From NCBI RefSeq assembly GCF_009909205.1, contig NZ_JAAAPN010000011.1:98751-162750 (forward strand): a stretch of DNA of 64,000 nucleotides. Reading direction: 5' to 3'. This stretch comes from Aquabacterium fontiphilum. Lineage in GTDB: Bacteria; Pseudomonadota; Gammaproteobacteria; Burkholderiales; Burkholderiaceae_C. Below are positions 34,516 through 43,079 of the stretch, one piece after another. Positions within the stretch are counted from its first letter, which is position 1, and every line of letters begins with the position of its first letter. The notes under the pieces are model-generated. The model ran no database searches. It had not been told where the DNA came from and saw only the letters and a program-made list of their open reading frames with translations. The position numbers and the translations under genes were made by a program.

Positions 34516-35343
34516 ATGCAGCTCGAAGCCCTGTTCAAGCAACCCCAGGCCCTTCCGGCCATCCCCAAGATCGTCCATGAGCTGATCGACAGCTTCAACA
34601 ACCAGGACGTATCGATTGACGACATCGCCAAGAAACTGGCGGCTGATCCGGTGTTGTCCGCCCGCTTGCTGCGGCTGGCCAACTCGGCCTACTACCATGT
34701 CTCCCGTACCGTGGGGACCGTCAACGACGCCTTGTCCATGCTGGGCTTTGTGACGGTGCGCACGCTGGTGATCAGCTCCGGCCTGACGGGTGGTTACAAG
34801 TCGATGCCCGGGATGGATTTGTCCCAGTTCTGGCGCTACAGCCTGCACACCGCCGCGGTTGCAGGCTGGGTGGCCAAGCATGCGAATGTGAACCGCGACC
34901 AGGCGTTCACCGTCGGCCTCATGCATGCCATCGGGCAACTGGTGATGCACGCGGGCATGCCCGAACAGATGCTGCACCTCGACAAACTGGCATCTCCGAT
35001 GGATGCACGCCGCATCGACATGGAGCGCACATCTTTCGGCTACACCTTTGCCAACGTGGGCGCCGAACTGGCCCGCCAGTGGCGCTTCCCGACGACCTTC
35101 GTCGATGCCATTGCCCACTTCGCTGACCCGCTCCAGCACGAACCCTTCGATCCGGTGGCCGGCTGCATTCACCTGGCTGCATGGCGCGCCCGTGCAGAGC
35201 ACAACGGCCTGACGGCCGAAGAAATGGCGGCCACCGTGCCGGCCGAGGTATGCAAGAAGCTGGGCGTGTCGACCGACACCTTCCTCAAGGACATGCCGCC
35301 GCTGAGCGAGATGTGCGAGGGCATGGAAGCCCTGCTGCACTGA
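34516..35343 (+). CDS. HDOD-domain signalling protein
   Basis: 275 aa, nearly all HDOD. The N-terminus is LPAIPKIVHELIDSFNNQDVSIDDIAKKLAADPVLSARLLRLANSAYY, and GLMHAIGQLVMH stands where HD-GYP enzymes have their HD residues, so it is probably not catalytic. HDOD proteins act in regulatory links to motility, biofilm or cyclic-di-GMP. GGAGG about 9 nt before ATG 34516 supports the start. It converges with priA, with 2 bp between the stops. Confidence 0.9.
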   Translation: MQLEALFKQPQALPAIPKIVHELIDSFNNQDVSIDDIAKKLAADPVLSARLLRLANSAYYHVSRTVGTVNDALSMLGFVTVRTLVISSGLTGGYKSMPGMDLSQFWRYSLHTAAVAGWVAKHANVNRDQAFTVGLMHAIGQLVMHAGMPEQMLHLDKLASPMDARRIDMERTSFGYTFANVGAELARQWRFPTTFVDAIAHFADPLQHEPFDPVAGCIHLAAWRARAEHNGLTAEEMAATVPAEVCKKLGVSTDTFLKDMPPLSEMCEGMEALLH

Positions 35344-35345
35344 CT

Positions 35346-37445
35346 TCAGATCGACAGCGGATCCACATCCACCGCCCAGCGGATCACGCCGCTGCGGCGG
35401 TGTTGTTGCGCCAGGGCCAGCCAGCGCGGATGGGCCTGAGCCAGAAAGCGCTGCAGCGCCGGCCGCTGGGGGCACTCGATCATGGCCTGCGCTCGCTCCA
35501 CATTGGCCACGCGCTGAACTGGCGTCGGCACCGGCGGATACAGCGCCACCCCGCCCAGGGCCTCAGCGAGCGGCTCAACCGCCGCCAACGCCGCCTGCAG
35601 ATAAGCCTGCACCGCTTCTTGCGTCTTGCCCTCGGCGCGCAGCATGGCCAGGCTGGCGTACGGCGGCAACCCGGCCATCTCGCGCTCCTTGAGTTGCTGT
35701 GCCGCAAAGCCCGCGTAGTCGTAGCTGCGCAGTGTCTGGTAGAGCGCGTGCGTCGGATGCCAGGTCTGCACCCACATCTCGCTGTGCCCAGACACCAGCG
35801 CATCACGCCCGGCCCGGCCGGCCGCCTGCATCAGCAAGGCGAACTGCCGCTCGGCCGCGCGGAAATCGCTGGCAAACAGCGCCGCATCCGGGTTGACCGC
35901 GGCCACCAGCGTGATGCGCCGGAAGTCATGCCCCTTGGCCACCATCTGGGTGCCCACCAGCACGTCCACCTCCCCCGCGTGCACGCTCGCGAGCTGCGCC
36001 TCCAGCGCGCCCTTGTGGCGGGTCACATCGGCGTCGATGCGGCCCACGCGGGCGCCGGGCAAGGCCTCGGCCAGTTGCTCCTCGAGGCGCTCGGTGCCCC
36101 GCCCCACGGGTGCAATGTCCTGGTTGCCGCAGTCGGGACAAGCCCGGGGAACCCGCTCAGTGAACCCGCAGTGGTGGCAACGCAGGCTGCGGTCCACTTT
36201 GTGGAACACGCGCCAGGCCGAACAGTGGGGGCAGCCGCTCTTCCAGCCGCAATCGCTGCAGTGCAGCACGGGCGCGTAGCCCCGACGGTTGAGCAGAACC
36301 AGGCTTTGCTCGCCTCGCTCGACCCGTTCACTGATGGCCGCGAGCAACTCCTGCGCCAGTGGGGGAGGGGCCTGGCCCAGCGGTGGCTTGGGTGCACGAG
36401 ACAGATCCAGCACCCGCACGCGAGGCATGGCGCCATCGCCCACCCGCGCAGGCATGGCCACACGGACATAGCGACCCGCCCCGCCTTCGGCAACGGGCAT
36501 CGCGTTGAACCACGATTCCAGACTGGGCGTGGCCGATCCCAGGAGGACGGGCACCCCCTCCAACCGCCCTCTGAACACCGCCAGATCACGCGCCGAGTAG
36601 CGCGCCCCATCTTGCTGCTTGTAGCTCGGATCGTGTTCTTCGTCGACCACGATCAGGCCCGGGCGCAGCAGCGGCGTGAACACCGACAGGCGCGTGCCCA
36701 GCACGATGTCGGCGTGGCCCAGGTGGGCCATCAGCCAGGAGCGCAAGCGCTGGGCAGGCGTCAGACCGCTGTGCAACGACACGATGCGCCGCCCGGGAAA
36801 GCGTTGCGCCACACGGGCCTCAAGCTGGGGCGTGAGGTTGATCTCGGGCACCATGATCAGCACCTGGCGTCCAGCGGCCAGCACCTGCTCGGACTGTCGG
36901 AGGTAGATTTCGGTCTTGCCGCTGCCGGTGCTGCCCCACAGCAGGCAGGGCTGCGCGCCCGCCTGAGCCAACGCTGCGAGGGCCGCGGCTTGCTGCACGG
37001 TGAGCGCCGGCCCCTCCGGATCCGCCGCAGAGCCAGGATCGGCAGCAAGCGCCTTGTGCAGGCGCCTCAGGCGCCGCTGCCACTGCACATCATCGAGCTC
37101 CCGCAACTCGGGCGGCAGCACCATCAAGGCCATCTCTCCGAGACCACGCTGGTAATAGCCTGCGGCGAACCCCACCAGCGCACGCCATGCAGCTGGCAAG
37201 GGCGGCAGCCCCGATAAGACCTCGGCCACCTGGCGCAACTGCCCCTCGGGCAGGGCCTGCGCCGCCGCGGCGTCCAACGGCCAGACCACCCCGGTGACCT
37301 CGCGCCGCCCCAGCGGCACGCGCACCAGCGTGCCTGGCGCCAGAGCGTCAGCACAAAGGTAGTCGAGCGGGCCGGACAGCCCGCTGTGCTGCGGGGTGTC
37401 GACGACCACCCCGACGCGGTGCAGGGGCGGGTCGGCGAGGTGCAT
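35346..37445 (-). CDS. priA: Primosomal protein N' (replication restart helicase PriA)
   Basis: 699 aa. The N-terminal 3'-DNA-binding domain (GVVVDTPQHSGLSGPLDYLC) is followed by the helicase core: Walker A LLWGSTGSGKTEIYL, Walker B DEEHDPSYKQQDGARY, and SATPSLES. The zinc-binding cysteine pairs are at LHCSDCGWKSGCPHC and RCHHCG / CPDCGNQD. It rebuilds replication forks by loading DnaB away from the origin. It lies directly beside the 956-bp gene-free region with DnaA-box-like motifs. Confidence 0.96.
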   Translation of the reverse strand: MHLADPPLHRVGVVVDTPQHSGLSGPLDYLCADALAPGTLVRVPLGRREVTGVVWPLDAAAAQALPEGQLRQVAEVLSGLPPLPAAWRALVGFAAGYYQRGLGEMALMVLPPELRELDDVQWQRRLRRLHKALAADPGSAADPEGPALTVQQAAALAALAQAGAQPCLLWGSTGSGKTEIYLRQSEQVLAAGRQVLIMVPEINLTPQLEARVAQRFPGRRIVSLHSGLTPAQRLRSWLMAHLGHADIVLGTRLSVFTPLLRPGLIVVDEEHDPSYKQQDGARYSARDLAVFRGRLEGVPVLLGSATPSLESWFNAMPVAEGGAGRYVRVAMPARVGDGAMPRVRVLDLSRAPKPPLGQAPPPLAQELLAAISERVERGEQSLVLLNRRGYAPVLHCSDCGWKSGCPHCSAWRVFHKVDRSLRCHHCGFTERVPRACPDCGNQDIAPVGRGTERLEEQLAEALPGARVGRIDADVTRHKGALEAQLASVHAGEVDVLVGTQMVAKGHDFRRITLVAAVNPDAALFASDFRAAERQFALLMQAAGRAGRDALVSGHSEMWVQTWHPTHALYQTLRSYDYAGFAAQQLKEREMAGLPPYASLAMLRAEGKTQEAVQAYLQAALAAVEPLAEALGGVALYPPVPTPVQRVANVERAQAMIECPQRPALQRFLAQAHPRWLALAQQHRRSGVIRWAVDVDPLSI

Positions 37446-37534
37446 GCGGTGATGTCACCGAAATTCTGACAGAGCGATGAACACTGCGCGGCAAGTGCTT
37501 GATTCTGCGGGGGTTCCCCCTTATCCCCGTGGAC

Positions 37535-37555
37535 TGTGGATAACTTTGTGGGAAA
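37535..37555 (+). repeat. 21-bp direct repeat containing a DnaA box, copy 1
   Basis: Identical to 37969-37989. It begins TGTGGATAACTTTGT and ends GGGAAA. Each copy follows AAGTGCTTGATT at some distance (37493-37504 and 37929-37940), so a longer unit, AAGTGCTTGATTYTGCG ... box, is repeated about 434 bp apart. Confidence 0.85.
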
Positions 37556-37968
37556 GCCTTGCAAACGCGCGCTAAATGCTTGTCGCGCCGTCGTTTGACT
37601 CAGATTGCCTCACAAAGAGGCATCCCAGGCGTTCCCAATAAAATCAACCACTTAGCTTTGATGTGGCGAGCACGCGTCACGGCGCGCACCGCGCCCCAGC
37701 GCGGTGCAGTCGTGTGGCGTGAAATGGGGATAACCGATCACGCCAAACCAACACGCAAGGGTTTTCCCTAGTTGCTCGCTGTCTGACAGAACTTGTCAGC
37801 GAACGTGACAAAACACACGGTTTGACGGTGAAAACGCGTGCGGCACGGCGCTCGTCGGCAGTCCCTTGGCGACATACCTTCAAGCGCTTACCTGATGCAG
37901 TCAATTCGACACCCTAACAAGCGCCGCTAAGTGCTTGATTTTGCGCCCCCACACACCGGCGCTGTACT

Positions 37969-37989
37969 TGTGGATAACTTTGTGGGAAA
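37969..37989 (+). repeat. 21-bp direct repeat containing a DnaA box, copy 2
   Basis: Exact second copy of 37535-37555, in the same orientation, inside the gene-free region beside priA. The spacer between the TGCTTGATT element and the box differs between copies (about 30 bp), so only the elements, not the filler, are kept. Confidence 0.85.
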
Positions 37990-38401
37990 CGCGGGGATGC
38001 CATAACAGAGCTTTCTGCTCATCGGGGTTTTCACCGGGTCGCCACCATCTGTCAAAAGCCGCTTTTCTTCTTTGGAATCAACGACTTGAAGCACGGTTTC
38101 GCAAATCGTGCACAAGGAAGAAATTGTGCACAGGGCTGCGGCGTCGCTCGCCCAAATTTGGGGATAAGTGAGCCTGCGCTAGCACAAACTTTGTCGGCGA
38201 ACCGCGTGTGTCCGCTGCATTTTCTGTGCTATGGCCCGACGGCTTTTCGTTCGTCCGCCCCCGGATTCGAACGGTCGTGCGAAAAATGGCTGACCCATGC
38301 GTCAGGGGCAGCCAGAAACAGGTATGCTCATGTCGCGCCCCAGCAGGTCGCCTCCTGCCGGGTGCCTTGTTCAACCACCACCCATCCTTGAGAGAGACAC
38401 G

Positions 38402-38614
38402 ATGAGCTACTCCATCGAATCCAAACTCGGCGACCTGCTCGACAACGAAGCCACCAAGGCCATCCTCGAAAAGCACATGCCTGGCATTTCCACTCACCCC
38501 CAGATCGGCATGGGCAAGGGCTTTGCCCTGTCGATGGTGGCGAAGTTCTCCGGCGGCCTGATCACCGATGAGATGCTGCAGAAGGTCAACGCTGACCTGG
38601 CTGCTCTGGGCTGA
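38402..38614 (+). CDS. Small stand-alone helical protein resembling a C-terminal domain of some esterases
   Basis: 70 aa: IESKLGDLLDNEATKAILEKHMPG, then ISTHPQIGMGKGFALSMV and SGGLITDEMLQKVNADLA. This looks like the small helical domain (PEAKAILEKHLPGISTHP, GMGKG, FSGGxIT) found at the C-terminus of some bacterial acyl-esterases and glycosidases, but here alone. No signal peptide. GAGAGA before ATG 38402 is a fair ribosome site. A strong terminator follows at 38656. Function unknown. Confidence 0.7.
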   Translation: MSYSIESKLGDLLDNEATKAILEKHMPGISTHPQIGMGKGFALSMVAKFSGGLITDEMLQKVNADLAALG

Positions 38615-38655
38615 TGCTCGGGGGCTCATGCCTGCGCCTGCGGGCGTGAGCGCAA

Positions 38656-38680
38656 AAAAGCCTCCCGCTGGGAGGCTTTT
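38656..38680. terminator. Bidirectional rho-independent terminator
   Basis: AAAAGCCTCCC (38656-38666), loop GCT, GGGAGGCTTTT (38670-38680). The T-run lies on the plus side and an A-run on the other, so it can end both the 70-aa gene (plus) and the binding-protein gene (minus, stop at 38712). Confidence 0.85.
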
Positions 38681-38711
38681 GGTTTTCTGCCCGGTCAGCC
38701 CCGGGCGAGCC

Positions 38712-39749
38712 TTACCAGTTCTCGGTCGGGAGGCTGCATTCAGCGCCTGACGGATTCACGTCGCAGCGGACGCGCTTGATGATCTTCAGCCCCCGCTTGT
38801 CGTAAAAGCCCTTCTCGGCCATTTCGATGCGCCCTTCACGCATGAGCTCGACATAGCGCTCGGCGTCGGCCGGAGACGGGTCCATCCATAACTTGGCGGG
38901 AATCTCCGCGTCGGCACGCCGGGTGAGTTGCACGATCTGGTCAAAGCGGGACAACCAGACCTCACGCGACTTCTGCCCGTAGCCGGCCGGAAAGCGATCC
39001 GGACGGAACACCATCTGATAGGTGAGGATGGTCAGCGGAAAGCGGTGTACCGCACCCTTGCTGCCCATGCCCTTATGCAGCTCCAGGGGCTTGTACGCCA
39101 ACGAGGGCGCCATGATGACGTCCACATTGCCGTTGTTGAACATGGTGCCGAAGTTGGTGACATCCACCGCAACAGGTCGCGCGCCCACGCGGCTGATCAG
39201 TTCAGCCTGGGCCTTGTCGTGGTCGAACGCCGCCACACGTTTGCCGGTGGCCGCCTCCAGATTGGAGATGGCCCGGTCATTGACAAACGCATAGGCGGCG
39301 CCCATCGGGACAATGCCGCCGATCTCGTGCCCGCCCTGCACCAGCAGGTTCGCAGCCTGCGGCGAAGTGAAGATCCGAATCGCCCGCCGCACCACTTCCG
39401 TGCTGGCAGCCATGTCGAGCTTGCCGCCCTTGACGATGGTGGAGGCACCCACCGAATCCAGCGAGGCCGTCAGTGGATTGAAGGCGCGGGTGCGCAAGGC
39501 CGTCGCCATCACGGCGTCGCATTGACCGGTGCGGTAATCCTCGACCGCCACACGCTCGTCGATGTAGACCTTGAGCTCCAGTTCGGCGCCGTGCTTCTGC
39601 ATCTCCAGCGCGTAATCCTTCGCGGTGTTGAAGGCATCGCCATTGGCGCCGAGGATGTCGAACACGCAGACCTTCTGCTTGGCGATGGCGCCCTGGCTTG
39701 CGGCCAGCAGCGCGATGGCGGCCCCAGCCTGCCACGAACGTTTCATCAT
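38712..39749 (-). CDS. Putative periplasmic solute-binding protein (DUF6091-like), copy 2
   Basis: 345 aa with a Sec signal (WQAGAAIALLAASQGAIAKQ). The mature part matches the protein at 7337-8392 along its whole length: VCVFDILGANGDAFN, CDAVMATALRTRAFN, MAPSLAYKPLELHKGMGSKG, and YDKRGLKIIKRVRCDV before the final Cys. It lies between the terminator at 38656 and the PEP-CTERM gene, with no permease nearby. CAAGGAGA precedes the ATG at 39749; the next codon is also ATG. Ligand unknown. Confidence 0.78.
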   Translation of the reverse strand: MMKRSWQAGAAIALLAASQGAIAKQKVCVFDILGANGDAFNTAKDYALEMQKHGAELELKVYIDERVAVEDYRTGQCDAVMATALRTRAFNPLTASLDSVGASTIVKGGKLDMAASTEVVRRAIRIFTSPQAANLLVQGGHEIGGIVPMGAAYAFVNDRAISNLEAATGKRVAAFDHDKAQAELISRVGARPVAVDVTNFGTMFNNGNVDVIMAPSLAYKPLELHKGMGSKGAVHRFPLTILTYQMVFRPDRFPAGYGQKSREVWLSRFDQIVQLTRRADAEIPAKLWMDPSPADAERYVELMREGRIEMAEKGFYDKRGLKIIKRVRCDVNPSGAECSLPTENW

Positions 39750-40032
39750 CGGGTGTCTCCTTGTGTGCACGGCGCGACCGTCCGCGCCAAGGCGACAGCC
39801 TAAAGGCTGAACGTGTGGAGGACGGTATCGCTTGGTTAAGGACGACAAGCAAGGTCAGGCGGCCCACCCAAACGAGGGGGTCGCCATGATCACGGGGGAA
39901 CAGGAGGCGACACATCCGGTGTTGACCCTGTCCCCATGCGGCAAGGGCCGGCCTACGCTGTCCTCGTAGTGCTAGCGCCTTCGATCCGCTCACATTGCGG
40001 ACATCTGACACCCATATACGAGGAACCTTCCC

Positions 40033-40812
40033 ATGAAACCCACTCTGAAGCGCCTTGCAGCAGCGTCGCTGCTGTGCACCATGGGCTACGCACAAGCGGC
40101 CGTTGTGACGCTGGTGCCTGGCGACGAATTTGACGGCCTGACGGCCAGCGGCAGCGCCACGCTGAGCTTCAGCCTTCAACTGCTGGAGGCCCTGGACACG
40201 GGGCAGATCGAGATCAGCGGTTTTGGCGACGCCGTGCTGGACGTGCAGCGTGATCCGCAAGGGTTCTACACCAGCGTGAGCGCCTCCGCGCCAGGCTCGT
40301 CCATCACCTTGAACACTGAAACGCGCGACGTGCTGGGCGTGGCCACCACAGGCGGGGCCACTTTGACGGCTCCCGCGCTGCGCAGCATCTCGTCGGGCGG
40401 CTTCCTGACCGTCAGCGACCTGCGCTTCGACGTGAATGCCATGACGGTGTATGCCACCATCATTGGTGGCAACGGCGTGGGCACGATCAACAACTTTGCG
40501 TTGTGGAAGGCGGCGACGCTGACCGGCGAAACCAAGGTCGCTGGCGCTGGCACGTACAACAACAGCATCTCCGGGCTGACCATCACCTCTCAGGGCTTCG
40601 AGGTGTTCTCGCAGTCGCTGGGCCTTCTCAACCTGGGCCGCGGCGCACTGAGCGCCGTGACCGACTTCGGGTCCATCTCATCGGTCATCAACGCGGTGCC
40701 CGTCACGCCCGCCATCCCTGAACCCAGCACTTACGCGCTCATGGGCCTCGGCTTGGTCGGTCTGGCGCTGGCAACCCGCGGTCGCGGGCTGAGCGCACGC
40801 GCCCAGGCCTGA
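40033..40812 (+). CDS. PEP-CTERM sorting-domain protein
   Basis: 259 aa. The Sec signal LAAASLLCTMGYAQAA is followed by a Ser/Thr/Gly-rich beta-type body without a known catalytic motif. The C-terminus is a PEP-CTERM tripartite signal: PAIPEPSTYALMGLGLVGLALATRGRG (Pro-Glu-Pro, membrane helix, Arg cluster). An exosortase would cut it and release it to the outside together with exopolysaccharide. GAGGAACC precedes ATG 40033. No exosortase gene lies in the window. Confidence 0.9.
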   Translation: MKPTLKRLAAASLLCTMGYAQAAVVTLVPGDEFDGLTASGSATLSFSLQLLEALDTGQIEISGFGDAVLDVQRDPQGFYTSVSASAPGSSITLNTETRDVLGVATTGGATLTAPALRSISSGGFLTVSDLRFDVNAMTVYATIIGGNGVGTINNFALWKAATLTGETKVAGAGTYNNSISGLTITSQGFEVFSQSLGLLNLGRGALSAVTDFGSISSVINAVPVTPAIPEPSTYALMGLGLVGLALATRGRGLSARAQA

Positions 40813-40825
40813 ACCTGCGCACGGC

Positions 40826-41641
40826 TCAGACAGCGTCGGGGCCGTGCCAGTCCAGCACGCGCCAGGGCCCTTCCTGATCGCGCCAGCTGACCCAGGCCAA
40901 CTCGGGCTGCTGGCGCAGTGCCGAGAACAGTTCCACCCTGCCGCGCTGTTCGGGCAGGGTGGAGCGAACCACCTCAAACCGGCCGGCCGTGCGCCGCGCC
41001 AGGCTGAGTTCGTGGTCCAGCCACACGTGTGCCTCATCCGGCCTGTGTAGCAGCACATCTACCAGCGAGAAGCCAGGTTGCATGCCTCTGGGCCAGCGGA
41101 CGCGGCGCGGCCGGTGATAGGCCAGGTACGCGCCCGCGCCGATCAGCAGCCGGCCATCTTCGAGGCCGTTGGCATCGAGGCCGGCCAGACAGAAGGCCAC
41201 ATCCGCCCCGCACAGGGTATCCACAGACCAGACGCTGCTGTCATCATCGTGAACATGCACCTCGACCAGACGGTCTTGTGCCTCAAACATCAGCCAGCCC
41301 GACTCCAGCAACACGCCCGGTGGCTGGTAATCCGCCCGGCGCAGCCAGCTGCACAGCTCTCCCTCAGGGTGGGCGTCAATCTGCATCACGCCCACATGCG
41401 CGACCTGCTGGGCCAGGCAAGCCAGCTCATCTGACCTGAGTTGATGCAGTGGCAGGGGCCTCACGTCGTCCACACAGGCCGGCAGACGCCAATGGGCAAA
41501 CCAGCGAGGGCTGAGCAGACGGGCGGACCAGGCGGCCCCGTCCTGCGGCGCAGCAACAGCCCCTCCGGCCTCGCGAAGCAGGCGCAGGCGTAGCCACAAA
41601 CCCGCGAGGTCTGGACGAGAGAAGGGGGGAGCGTCGTTCAT
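40826..41641 (-). CDS. Hypothetical protein
   Basis: 271 aa, no signal or membrane segment. Rich in Trp, Leu, Asp and His, with stretches such as RWFAHWRLPACVDDVRPLPLHQL, DDDSSVWSVDTLCGADVAFCLAGLDANGLEDGRLLIGAG and DEAHVWLDHELSLARRT. I do not recognise a family. Codon use matches its neighbours. The 160-bp gap before it holds the terminator of the methyltransferase gene and presumably its own promoter. Confidence 0.65.
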   Translation of the reverse strand: MNDAPPFSRPDLAGLWLRLRLLREAGGAVAAPQDGAAWSARLLSPRWFAHWRLPACVDDVRPLPLHQLRSDELACLAQQVAHVGVMQIDAHPEGELCSWLRRADYQPPGVLLESGWLMFEAQDRLVEVHVHDDDSSVWSVDTLCGADVAFCLAGLDANGLEDGRLLIGAGAYLAYHRPRRVRWPRGMQPGFSLVDVLLHRPDEAHVWLDHELSLARRTAGRFEVVRSTLPEQRGRVELFSALRQQPELAWVSWRDQEGPWRVLDWHGPDAV

Positions 41642-41714
41642 GGCGGCACCGCGTGTGCCCGAACCTTACGGGCAAAGCCACGGGCGCGCGCTCATCCGAC
41701 GAGGCGAGGGCGGA

Positions 41715-41748
41715 AGAAAAAGGGGGGATTCGCACACAAAATCGCCCC
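41715..41748 (-). terminator. Rho-independent terminator for the methyltransferase operon
   Basis: On the minus strand GGGGCGATT (41748-41740) pairs with AATCCCC (from 41730 downward) with one C bulged, followed by CCTTTTTCTTCC. It lies 54-87 bp after the stop of the methyltransferase gene and before the next minus-strand gene. Confidence 0.65.
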
Positions 41749-41801
41749 TCTTGTATTACTTTTGCAACATTTGCACAAATGCAACCGCGTTGCGGCTCGG
41801 C

Positions 41802-43079
41802 TCAGGCAGGCAACAGGCCGTCGGCACGCAAGAGCGCTTCCAGACACTGGTTCTGCAGGCCGTAAAAGGCCTTGATGTCCTGAATCTGGCGCACGATCTC
41901 ATCGGAAGCGCCGCGTTGCTCGCGCCGCACAGCCAGGATCATCTTGTTCTTGTTGGTGTGTTCCAGCGAAATGAACTCAAACACCTGCGTGTCATAACCG
42001 GCGGCATCCAGCAGCAGCGCACGCAGGCCGTCGGTCAGCATCTCGGCCTCCTGGGCCTGATGGATGCCGTGACGCAGGATGGGGCGCAAAGGGTGCGGGC
42101 TGAGCAGTTGCGGGCGAATCTCCTTGTGACAGCACGGCGAGCACAGGATGATCTCCGCGCCGGCCCGGATGCCAAGGTGAATGGCGTAATCGGTGGCAAC
42201 GTCGCAGGCGTGCAATGCGATCATCACATCGAGCGTCTCGGGCGTGTACTGGCGCACGTCCCCCTGCTCGTAGGCCATGCCCTGCAGCCCCAGCGCATCG
42301 ATCACGCCCTGACACAAGGCCACCAGATCGGCCCGCAATTCCACGCCTGTGACCTGCGGGTGGCGGCCCAGGCTGTGCGTGAGCCAGTCGTGCACGGCAA
42401 AGGTCAGGTAACCCTTACCCGACCCGAAGTCCACCACATGGAGGCGATCGCGGTCGGCCAGGCGCGAGCGCGCCAGCGCGGCCGACAGGACCTCGATGAA
42501 CTTGTTGATCTGCTTCCACTTGCGCGACATGGCCGGGATCAGCCGGCCCTGTGCATCGGTGACGCCCAGCTCACGCAGAAAGGGTCGTGACAGGCTCAGC
42601 AGCCGATGCTTCTCGCGATTGTGGGCTGCCGCGGACGCCTCGGCCTCGACAGCCGCCCCGGGCTCGCCGTCTGACGGGCGGGACTTTGCGGCATCGGGCT
42701 GCACCGCCCCCACACGCACGCTGGCCTTGCCCTTGCGGCTGATGGCCAGCTGCACCTCCTGGCCGGGCGTGTGCAGATGGGCGTTGCGAAAGGCACCGGC
42801 GTCCAGCCAGCGGCCGATCGCGTCGAGTTGCGCGGCCACGGGCGCGTTCTTGGTGATGTCCTTGGTGGGGAAGCGCCAGACGGCGCTCAAGTGCGGCACC
42901 CCCTTGAGCATGACCGGGCGCAGCGTCACGCGTTGCAGCCCCTGGCCCAGCGCATCGATGTCGCTCTGCCCGCCCTGGTAGCTCACCAACACCACACGCT
43001 CGCAGCGGCCGGCCGCAAGCGCCTCGCGGCACTGCGCCACAAAGCGTTGTACCGCCGCCTGGGTGACCGGGGCACTCAC
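41802..43079 (-). CDS. Class I SAM-dependent methyltransferase (Methyltransf_32 type)
   Basis: 425 aa. The N-terminal part (about 1-170) is an accessory domain of unknown role. The methyltransferase core begins VVDFGSGKGYLTFAVHDWL (motif I), then VTGVELRADLVALC, and the PCC motif LCSPCCHKEIRPQL in place of the usual DPPY. This matches the METTL25/RRNAD1-like Methyltransf_32 branch, whose targets are probably rRNA or translation proteins. The start is GTG at 43079, overlapping the ProQ stop as GTGA, so it is translationally coupled. Confidence 0.85.
   Translation of the reverse strand: MSAPVTQAAVQRFVAQCREALAAGRCERVVLVSYQGGQSDIDALGQGLQRVTLRPVMLKGVPHLSAVWRFPTKDITKNAPVAAQLDAIGRWLDAGAFRNAHLHTPGQEVQLAISRKGKASVRVGAVQPDAAKSRPSDGEPGAAVEAEASAAAHNREKHRLLSLSRPFLRELGVTDAQGRLIPAMSRKWKQINKFIEVLSAALARSRLADRDRLHVVDFGSGKGYLTFAVHDWLTHSLGRHPQVTGVELRADLVALCQGVIDALGLQGMAYEQGDVRQYTPETLDVMIALHACDVATDYAIHLGIRAGAEIILCSPCCHKEIRPQLLSPHPLRPILRHGIHQAQEAEMLTDGLRALLLDAAGYDTQVFEFISLEHTNKNKMILAVRREQRGASDEIVRQIQDIKAFYGLQNQCLEALLRADGLLPA

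Larger units (their letters stand above)
37446..38401. other. 956-bp gene-free region with DnaA-box-like motifs and repeats (origin-like)
   Basis: No plausible gene. GC is visibly lower than around it. DnaA-box-like 9-mers: TTATCCCCG at 37521-37529; TGTGGATAA (perfect TTATCCACA on the minus strand) at 37535-37543 and 37969-37977; TGGGGATAA at 37726-37734 and 38159-38167. Decamers like TAARTGCTTG occur at 37573-37582 and 37928-37937, with a shorter AAGTGCTTG at 37493-37501 and TAAGCGCTTG inverted at 37881-37890. Inverted repeats: TGCCTC/GAGGCA (37606-37622), CTGACA/TGTCAG (37783-37799) and GTGCACAA/TTGTGCAC (38108-38131). It lies between priA and a small gene. It could be a replication origin or a DnaA-binding control locus. 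No dnaA, dnaN, gyrB or parAB is near, so this is not proven. Confidence 0.45.

Noticed and set aside
37559..37771. Small open frames in the region beside priA as genes
   Set aside because: No ribosome sites, no family motifs, and they cross the repeats and inverted repeats.
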